A DNA stretch of 64,000 bases from Cryptomeria japonica (Eukaryota; Streptophyta; Pinopsida; Cupressales; Cupressaceae). The position numbers and the translations under genes are program-made. Location: assembly GCF_030272615.1 (NCBI RefSeq), contig NC_081415.1, positions 606,121,137 to 606,185,136 on the forward strand. The letters run 5' to 3'. Below the pieces are notes generated by a model. It searched no databases, was not told where the DNA came from, and saw only the letters and a list, made by a program, of their open reading frames with translations. Below are positions 55,816 through 64,000 of the stretch, piece by piece. Within the stretch, counting starts at the first letter, position 1; every line of letters starts with the position of its first letter.

Positions 55816-58800
55816 GAAACAGAAACCAAGTTGATTCTTCAAATACTCATGGAGAAGCCAACTCCAACTATTAAAAATCCTCAAAAACTTGGACCAACTA
55901 CGACAAGGATACAAGATCCTTCTACACTTTGGGCTCTACAAGACCCAAGAGGGTAATCCATTTAGTGAACTTCTTGATCTCTGCACCACACTCAAAGATT
56001 CAGTAAAACAAAGCAGATAATCTCAGGTTAAGGCTCGACAAAAAGGGAGAATGCTCAAGGATGGAAAATCCTTCAGTGATCCTCAACCTAACTGGAGCAT
56101 GAGATGGGTGGAACAAGTCAAACATACATGAAAATGTAAGGTATTCTAATAATCAACAAATTACAACAATTCATCAATGAATTTGAAACAAGGTTGATTA
56201 TTAAAGACAACTACAAGCAGTGATCAGTGCCTTACTTCATTTGGCACCTGAAGATATAATATGTAAACTAAAAATGCGACAAAATTTTATCTAATAGTAT
56301 AAGATCAAAGATAATACTACCTTACAATATATCTCATTTGCAATCTCAACCCAAACTGCTTATCTAAATACAATGGAGAGAAATAGGTCAAAATTTTATT
56401 TTTATTGAATAACAATACTACATCTATCACATGATGAAATCTACATATAACTCCTTCAAGAACTTGCACAAAACTTGACACTAAATGATTCTTTATTTTC
56501 TCTATAAATAACTTTACAGCTTGCTCACTTCAACCAGAGTCACTACTGGAACTAGACAAGGAAACCCACAAGAGAACCCCAAAATCTAAACCTGTCTAAT
56601 GGCCTTGATTTCCCTTTTTATAGAAGTAAAGGGAGCAACAAGCTTCAAGCCAAAAGACACACGTCAATAGCAGATTTACTCTCAGCAATTAGGCCTGAAA
56701 GGCAATATGCGATTCTGTTACAAAGATATTCTATATCCATGCGCTAGCACCCGTGAATCAATATTTTCAACTGAAAATTGGTAGAAGAAAAACCACTTGA
56801 GTCATGCTATTATCACCCTAATGCCTTCGGATGGAGTGTGAGATGTTACATTATGTCCAACAGAGCATCTTCCTTCTTGGAAGGGATACTAGGTCCCGAC
56901 AAGAAGAAAAGTCGCCTCTAAAATAGAAGAGGACCTCAAGCCTTCATGCCCAGGATCAAAAAAAGTGGAAGGAGGAGCTAAAGAGGAAACACAATATGTT
57001 GGGGAGGGTTCACAGCTTCCATGTAGTCACATAGATGATTGGCTTTCACTCCCCACCCAAACAAATCCTTCTTTCATTCCTCCATGAGCTCTTTCTTAGA
57101 ACCCCCTGCCATCCAGTGGCAGAGTAGAAGTAGAGGTTGTACCATGTGTGGCTTTTCTTCATAAGAAAAGGCTTTCACACCCCCTGTGGCAATCATTATC
57201 ACTTTCAAAACCCCTCTAAAAATAAATATACTCACACATGACAAAAAAGGATCCATCTGGTATCACAGAGCATACAACAACTCCATGCACGACCTTGCTC
57301 AAACATCATCTTCCTTACAGAAGAAGGAACTGCTCTCAGAAAATGAAAAGGCTTCTTTTCTCTCCTACAAATTAAGTCACCACCCTATTGTATTTATAAT
57401 CAAAACACTTCATCTGGTGATGCTCATTCACATGAAAAATCATTATTTAGGTGCTTTCAACTCAAATTGCCATCTATAGATTCTAGAAATCATGCTTATC
57501 AAATCCACTGCATCTTGCTAAGGTTCATCTTGTGTGAACGATTTTGTTCCGATTTTATTCTTCTTGAGTGTACATTTTCTGCTTCAAAATCCCTGTCAAC
57601 AGGTGATCTCTGATTTCATTGGGGAACTCATGATCCTTCATCTCTAACTCAGAAGTTATCCCAATCCTTTCATGCCTCTAAGACATCGTCCTTACTTGTC
57701 TAATCAATCCCGACTCAGTAGAAACCTTCAAATTAGTCCCTTAGGAATGAGTTGGCACCCAAATGTCCCGACTTGTCACTATCTTGTTCCATGTCGATAA
57801 GCCTACATTCTATTCATTCTATCTTTCCCAGGAGGGTGACAACCAATACCCTTAATGACCCTCTTAAAAATTAGTTTGAAACTCCATCGTAGATCTTGCC
57901 CAACCTAGCAAATCAAGTGATCACTAATGATCAATATGGAAATTGACCTTCCATCATGACTCATGAACCCATTAAACATGTAATGTAGTAATGCCATATC
58001 ATCTTCTAGCCCAACACTATCAATGGCCACACCATTGCTCTTCTAAGTCAGCCTGGGACACGTGGAATCATCTCGTGATGTCATGGTCCATAACCTTCTT
58101 GAAACTTCTTTCCTAGGGTTACAAGGAAAATTAGATCTATTCTCTCTTTACCTTGCAGTCATGGTGTCCGCCACCCTTTGTGATTTTAAAAAATTGAGCA
58201 CATTTTCGCCCAGATTATAACATCACCATCCATTTGGAACACATGCAAATTGATAGGGCCATTTGTAAGCCGGTCTTGACCTCCTGAAAACTGGTAATAT
58301 GGGGATTTTGAAAAGTCAAATCACCAGTTTACCCCTCTACATCAAGGACATGTGGCATCATGTCGTGATGCTGCAGTTCTTATCTTCCTTGTATTTTCAT
58401 CCATGGGGAAGCGCGGACCATTAGATCTAACCTTCCTTTATCCACTAGCCGAAATACTTAAAATTTTTAGACTTAGGAAAATATAAGGGGCCCATTGAAA
58501 ATGACTTAATATTTAGGAAATATAGTGGCCCCGCCAATGGTAACCGACCCTTGGCTTAAGTGAAAAAAGGTAACGACAAAACATATCGGGCTTAGGGTTT
58601 TTTCTTCACAAGACTTAATTGGAAATTCACAAATCCTAAACCCTAGACCTTGAACTTTGACAAAGGGCAAAGTAAATCTAGAATGAGCAATCTTTTGGCT
58701 CAAATATAAAAATTCTTGTGCAGTTCTTTTTAGGACTATCAGTGGCTCTAGTTGGGGACGTTCATTTCATAGGAATCAGACGAGAATCTAGAATCTTTGG

Positions 58801-59006
58801 TGAAGTCGACCACTTGCAAAGCAGACGAAAAAGAAGTTACTTGGACAGAGCAACTTCAATAGAAAGGAAACTACACTACCAATATACACAACCTAACTAA
58901 TGCTCATGAATAATAACTACTTTAAGAAAAGTAGAGCCTCAAGAATTGTCCATAGGCATAGAGTAAAAAAAGATTAGTCTACCCCAAGTTTCTTGTGGCC
59001 TGAAGG
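55816..59006. other. No gene recognised; diverged repeats
   Basis: Neither strand shows a domain. Two diverged copies of a segment with (C)ACGTGG.ATCAT.TCGTGATG, then TTAGATCTA, occur near 58048-58150 and 58330-58440. CTATAAATA at about 56500 is a possible TATA box without a supported gene. No pol remnant was found, although the neighbouring gag relic and PMD relic would bracket one. Confidence 0.5.
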
Positions 59007-60964
59007 TCAAACCACATGTGATGGCCCAATGCCATCTGTCAAAATCAACCAATACTTTCCTTTGTCATAAACATGGTTCTCCTCTAAAAGCACTAAAAAC
59101 AATTCAATAACACAGCTGCAATGCCATTTACCAAACCTACTGGCCCTTTTTGTCCAACTACCATGCTTAAAATTATCATCACACTCACTGTCAAAACTCT
59201 GAAACTTATGCAATGATTGAAAATATTGGTCACCTTGTGACATCTATGTGTTGCATTGAACATAACATATATCCGGACTGAAACCAATATGACACTCTGT
59301 AAAAACATCATTTAGCTGAAAGAAGAAAATCTCATATTTTGGCACACAACTGAGAAAATAGGCTTGGTTTAAAACATCAGTTAGCTCATCAAAAAAGGAA
59401 CTCCTAAAACAATCAAATCTCTCTTTGTACATAATAAGAAAACTGCTATCAAGATGAGGAAAAAGGATCACAATTGATCCTTTCATGTAATTGCAAATCA
59501 TCAAGTCAAAGAAAAACTTCAGCCTCTTGCTCTGAATCCCATTTGATATCAACAATATCAACAACAAAAGGAAACTCATCATTGTCATTCAACATCAATT
59601 CAGGTATCACATCTTGATCTTCATAATTATCTATTTCACAAGTTGATGCAGTAGCATCCAGACTCTCAATTGTTTCTTCATACAAAGGGTTAAGAACTAT
59701 ATCTGCATCCATATCTGCATCCTCATCAAACAATGCATTAAATTTTTTATTAAAATCACTGCCCATCTTGATTTCACATTCATTTTCAACAGGAATCAAG
59801 GAGTCACAATCTAAATTAAAGCAACTCCTGCACTATAATCCTCACAATACAAATGCTCAATGTCATGATCCTCATAGGATTCAACAAAGTTATCATGACT
59901 ATTTTGACCCTTTTGAACTACATCCTCCTCAAACATACAGGCCAATTCAAGGTCATTTTGGTGATGGGAATACTGAAAAACAATCTGATCCACAGTACTA
60001 AAAGTGGCTTGTAATGGGACAACTTCTTCATTGGTACATATCATGAAGATTTCTATCTCAATAACATCATCAACTAAAATTGGAAGCACCATATTATTCA
60101 ACCGCTCATTGTCCCACATAATTGATTCATGTGAGAATGAATCAATGTCATCATAATCTTGCACACCAACACTCTTTTCATCAAATATGTAACTTTTAAA
60201 TTCCTTTTCATATAAGCCACAAGATTCATCTGAACCATAAGACTGCAGAAGGCTCTTTTGTGTGTTCTCCTCATTGGAAACACTAATGTTGCTATCACAT
60301 GCTAAAGTGACTGACATTACCTCCATTTCTTTATCAACTATGTCATATAATTTCTCATCAACCTTCTCTTCAATAGAATGAGGAATAACCATTGTCTGGG
60401 ACAAGTTCTCTTCACTCATATTTTTGTTCAAATCATTGGTCATAACAAGGTTAATGTGATCAACAAGGATGTATATGCTTTGACATTGATCTTCATCTCT
60501 TTGCTCATAAATTTCTTCGACATCTAATGTCTTGGGATAACATACCCTTGCAAAAAGATAACCCTTGGGGATTCCATATTTCAGGTTGTTTTCAACAACC
60601 ATTGCTGTCCTATAATCTTGATGTAAGGTTTTGTGATCCTTGTCTCTTATCAAATAACTCCCTTCCTCATCAAATTCAACCAGGTAAACAACCAAACACA
60701 CTGCATCATTTGGCCTATAATGGCTAGGAATGTCATCCAATGTTCTGACAAATCTAAGATTAAAAATAGGGACTAGCTCATCCTCTTCCTTTCGAATACC
60801 CAAGAATCTTTTTATAACTGAACTTGAACTAATTCTTTCACCAAATTGTTCCATTAATGCTGCCTTTAGTTCATCCCATGAAGAAACAGAACATGCTAGA
60901 AAATAAGAGAACCAATCTCTAGTGTTTTCCTTCAAAGATTGAACAAAAAGATTCATGAAGACAT
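59007..60964 (-). pseudogene. gag: Ty3/gypsy-type gag relic with long acidic tail, cut by a copia-type element
   Basis: The visible part starts at the insertion point 60964; its N-terminus must lie beyond the copia-type element, outside the window. It reads VFMNLFVQSLKENTRDWFSY, then WDELKAALMEQFGERI, the Retrotrans_gag signature (residues about 15-60). Then comes a long Asp/Glu-rich region with no zinc knuckle and no protease. Near 59800 the frame shifts, and returns near 59510, giving NAYFLSC-like and ENHVYDKGKYWLILTDGIG segments that still look coding. TAG stops fall at 59811-59813 and 59244-59246. The final part (59007-59240) is unfamiliar. It could belong to the same old element as the LTR at 47222 and PMD relic at 55604 with pol lost; that is inference. 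Confidence 0.65.
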
Positions 60965-62136
60965 TGTTGGCATTTTTGATGATGATGTTGTGATTGTCGT
61001 TGATGGACACACACTTGCTTTGAGATCACTTTTTGTATGTATGAATTATGCTCAACCCGTATTTGTTCCAACCGGTATTATGTATTATAGTCTTTAGACT
61101 ATCGATGTTTTGCAAAAAGTGTTTACCGATCTCAAGTGGTATGAAGACTCAAGTAGTATGAAGCCTCAAGTGGTTTGAGGATCCTAAAGTGGTACAAAGG
61201 AACAAAGCAGTTTTTATCATTTTTCCCAGTCTTCATTTTGACAAAATCGGTAATTGGTAAAATGTGTGAACCAGTAATCAGTAAATGTATGAACCGATAT
61301 TACTTTGTGATGAGTTACCAACCGGTATTTTTGTGATGAGTTATCATCCACTGACACTTTGGTGGTGATTCTGTGCCATGTTACCAAATGTGTCCAGATG
61401 CACTAAACCTAGGAACTTGCAATGTAATCCTATTGGACCGACATGAAATCAGATTCCTTTATAAGGACATCATGTCTAGGGGTTTTAGAAGGTTGTTAGG
61501 ATTTTAGGTGGTTGATGAGGTTTTTGTATGTGCAATCACAAAAGAAGATTAGGTCTGTGTGAAGAAACAAAGTGTGGAGACTTTGAAGACTGAAGTAATG
61601 CTGAAATGCATTAACAATGAGCTATCAAGGATCTAACCAAGCATACTGTGCTAGTATTTAGATCACTCACTTATTGATTACTCACATCTTTGACAAGTCT
61701 GAAACCCTTAACTGGGTAGGTCTGGAAAAGCCTATGTAAATCCTCTAACAAGGTGGTTCACAACTGTGGATCTGAAATCCTCTCACAAGGTAGTCTTTAA
61801 TTGGACTTATCTCCTAACAAAGATTGAGATTCCTAACAGGATCTATTCTGGTGAAGAACATTGTATGACCTTAACTGGTCTAGTTACTATTCTGTAGATA
61901 GTTACTTGTGAGTCTCATCTCACTGTGGTTTTTCCCATTTGGGTTTCCACGTCAAAATCCCTTGTGTTATGGTGATTGTGCTCCTGTGGGCGAATGCCTT
62001 ATTTGCTATTTGGTTTGCATTTGTCTTAACCGGTTTGTTAGTAAAACTGTTATACTGGTTTACTACTAAATTGTTTAAGTGTTTGAGTTCAGTATTTTTT
62101 TGTATACTAATTCACCCCCCCTCTTAGTATTCATCA
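60965..62136 (+). repeat. 5' LTR of the right-edge copia-type element
   Basis: It starts TGTTGGCATTTTTG. Near 61130-61210 it has a degenerate tandem of CTCAAGTGGTATGAAG units and scattered ACCGGTA words. TTTATAAGGAC at 61457-61467 is a likely TATA box. The end carries TTCACCCCCCCTCTTAGTA, the same box as in the other copia LTRs. Confidence 0.8.
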
Positions 62137-62137
62137 A

Positions 62138-62150
62138 TTGGTATCAGAGC
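62138..62150 (+). other. Primer binding site (initiator Met tRNA type)
   Basis: TTGGTATCAGAGC one base after the LTR, a perfect match to the plant copia consensus TGGTATCAGAGC. Confidence 0.92.
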
Positions 62151-62186
62151 CAACCTTTCTATAAGTTTAACCACTTGGAAGGAGAT

Positions 62187-63467
62187 ATGGGGGAATACAC
62201 TATGAGGGAGCATACTCATCGTCTCACTCAGACTGAGAAAACCTTTGATGAACTCAAAGTCAAATATAAAGCCTCTCTAGCAAAGAGAAGAGAGCATGCT
62301 GAGAAACTGATGGAGCTTACTGAAAATTGTTCTTCTGATGAAGCAGACATGGAAGCCCTAGTTGAAGAAGTTGAAAAACTGAATGAATCTAATGCTAACC
62401 TAAGAAGGGAACTAGAAGGACTGACTATCAGAATGTGTCAAGAGCTTGAGAACCAGAGGAAAGCTAAAGATCTGGTAAAAGACAAAGATCATGAGATCTC
62501 CAAGTTGAAGCAAGAAATCAGTGCACTTACTGCTCATCTCCAAGAGAGTAAAGTGGAAAAAGAAGAAATGCAAGGTGAACTAAACATGGCTATTTTTGAG
62601 AATGCAACCTTGAAGGATTCCAATGCTGCTATTTCCAAAGAACTCACTGAGTCAAAGGAAATACTTGCCAAATTCAATAAGAGCACTGTTAAGCTAGATC
62701 AAAAGCTTGAATTAGCAAAAAAAGTAAAGAATACCACTAGACTTGGTTTTTCTGGTTATGAGGAAGGTGAGACCTCTGGAACAAAAGATGGAGCATCAAA
62801 GAAGCAACTGGCACCAAAGGATAAAGGTAAGCAAAAGTTCAAACCTGTTTGCTTTAATTATCTCAAGGAAGGACACACTGCCAATGTATGCAGAAGTAAG
62901 GCTTACAATAATTTTCCCTACTTTCTAAACAATAAGCCTAGATCCAATAGATTCAATGGTAACTGTTATGCATGCAACAAGTTTGGGCATACAGAATTTG
63001 AATGCAGGTCTGTTATACATAACACTGGAAGATATCCTCAAAGGAGTCAAGGATTTTTTCCTGAATCCTCTGTGAACCAGAATCCAAACCGGTATAGTGC
63101 CTATGACCATTAGTCAGGTGGTGGTGACTATCAAGCAGCAACCGGTTGGAGAGAAACCTATTTGATTTGCCATGGTAGTAGTCACATTGCTGCAACATGC
63201 AGGAGGAAGAATGGTAGAATGAACAATGGACCATGGAGAACACCTAGAGTGGTATGCTATCATTGCAACAAACTGGGACACCTTACTAGAACTTGTAGAA
63301 TGAGAAAGAATATATCATATGATATAGCGTTCTCTCTAGAAGGAAAGATTGATGTTGAAATTGTTCAAGCAGATACAAAGACAACATGGAAGAAGAAACT
63401 TGAAGAAGTGTCACAAGAAGAACCGGTTTCTGCACCTAGTGTGGAAGTCGCTGAACCGACAAACTAA
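62187..63467 (+). pseudogene. Gag-like protein with coiled coil and four zinc-knuckle-like motifs
   Basis: ATG at 62187 (MGEYTMREHTHRL), 36 nt after the primer site, opens 427 codons with one in-frame TAG at 63111-63113; the next codons continue DYQAATGW in the same frame. Residues about 8-205 are Lys/Glu/Leu-rich heptads (KLMELTENCSSDEADMEALV and similar), a long coiled coil in place of the usual copia capsid domain. Then come CFNYLKEGHTANVC, CYACNKFGHTEFEC, CHGSSHIAATC (short of one Cys) and CYHCNKLGHLTRTC. It presumably multimerises through the coil and binds RNA through the knuckles. No protease or pol follows before 63467. It could be a gag of a non-autonomous element or a captured host segment. 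Confidence 0.7.
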
Positions 63468-63918
63468 GCTTTAGAAAAGGTTAGGGGGAGCAAATCAGTG
63501 AAATGTTTGAAACCCCCGATTTATATCGATAAAAGACCTTAACCAGTATGTGATACTTGTCAATTGGCAGAAGACCGAAAATGGTAAAAGGTAAATTAGG
63601 GTTTATGCCCTAATGGTGGAACATTTATTATGGTAGGTGAAGAATTCGGTTAAAAGGGATTTTCAAGTCATTTTCACTTATCAATTTGTGAGCAAAGAAA
63701 TTCTCAAGTGCAAAGCGACCAAAGGCGATTTGTTTTATGATTTAGAGAGATTTCAAAAACTTTGAAGTAAGAACCCAGAGATAGTATCAATCAGTCAAGT
63801 GAAGAACACTAAGCGGTGTTCCAAGCGACCGAAGTGGTGTGTGGCAAAGCTGAAGTTGCAAACCCTAAATTGCGGATTTCTGAAGATATTTATCAAAATT
63901 CTTATTTATCCCTTTATC
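63468..63918 (+). other. Leader of the next frame; no gene
   Basis: GGTTAGGGGGAGCAA (63479-63493) resembles a purine tract, but no LTR follows. The rest is noncoding with AACCGG-type words and looks like a 5' untranslated region. Confidence 0.4.
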
Positions 63919-64000
63919 ATGGCTTTTGCATCGCACTCCAGTTCTAGTGCACCTATTGATTCAGTAGATTTCATCCAACGAAAGGCAAAATACAATGCCC
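63919..64000 (+). CDS. Start of an unidentified ORF, truncated by window edge
   Basis: ATCATGG gives a good plant start context (A at -3, G at +4). Twenty-seven codons are open to the edge, starting MAFASHSSSSAPIDSVDF. The family cannot be told. It may be an additional ORF of the element, comparable in position to the 1-2794 ORF type. Confidence 0.35.
   Translation, partial: MAFASHSSSSAPIDSVDFIQRKAKYNA

Larger units (their letters stand above)
60965..64000 (+). mobile_element. Copia-type LTR element, 5' part only, continues beyond window
   Basis: A 1172-bp LTR (TGTTGG...TTCATCA), a Met-tRNA primer site at 62138, and a gag-like gene follow. It inserted into the gypsy-type gag at 60964. The right LTR is outside the window, so neither the target duplication nor completeness can be checked. 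No pol begins after the gag-like gene; a new ATG at 63919 opens another frame instead. Confidence 0.8.

Noticed and set aside
57074-57479. Possible small gene in the 55.8-59 kb stretch
   Set aside because: The frames overlap on opposite strands and show no domain, splice pattern or convincing start.

Overview
The window is a stretch of a large plant nuclear genome made almost entirely of nested LTR retrotransposons. No host gene, tRNA or rRNA is supported. Evidence for a plant: methionine-tRNA type primer sites, Ty1/copia and Tat-lineage Ty3/gypsy polyproteins (the latter with a second, archaeal-type RNase H), a plant mobile domain gene, and transition-rich decay. The depth of nesting and old relics would suit a gymnosperm, but the species cannot be proved from the sequence.

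Layout. 1-2794 (-): a frame of at least 931 codons with its own TATA box, broken only by nonsense codons. 3430-3900: 84-bp tandem repeats. 3905-11076: AT-rich DNA with one old coding relic (8600-10145, -). 11082-31918: a Ty1/copia element (-, target duplication ATAAA). Its left LTR holds a solo LTR (11320-12291). Its pol is split by a 12.8-kb Tat element (15731-28502, duplication CACAT), which carries an intact 1848-codon pol without a recognisable gag and, on the opposite strand, a spliced plant-mobile-domain gene. 31924-46000: an old Ty3/gypsy relic (-) whose reverse transcriptase is split by a solo LTR (32489-41187). That LTR is itself interrupted by a gag-only element (32580-38961) and by another solo LTR (about 39312-40642). 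46105-48428: LTR remnants. 48527-54717: a second Ty1/copia element (+, duplication ATAAT) sitting between an old LTR and a second plant-mobile-domain relic (55604-55815). 59007-60964: a decayed gag-only gene (-), cut by a third copia-type element (+) that starts at 60965 and leaves the window at the right edge.

How parts relate. In the Tat element, pol (-) and the mobile-domain gene (+) converge tail to tail. The same LTR-then-antisense-domain layout appears in the old element around 47-56 kb at similar spacing, so the arrangement looks ancestral. The gag-only element carries, upstream of the TATA box in each LTR, 13 roughly 30-bp palindromes with a shared core and mirrored, variable arms. 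This is the most unusual structure in the window. Nonsense codons in the younger elements are mostly TAG where family knowledge predicts glutamine, as expected if CHG-methylated CAG codons decay by deamination.
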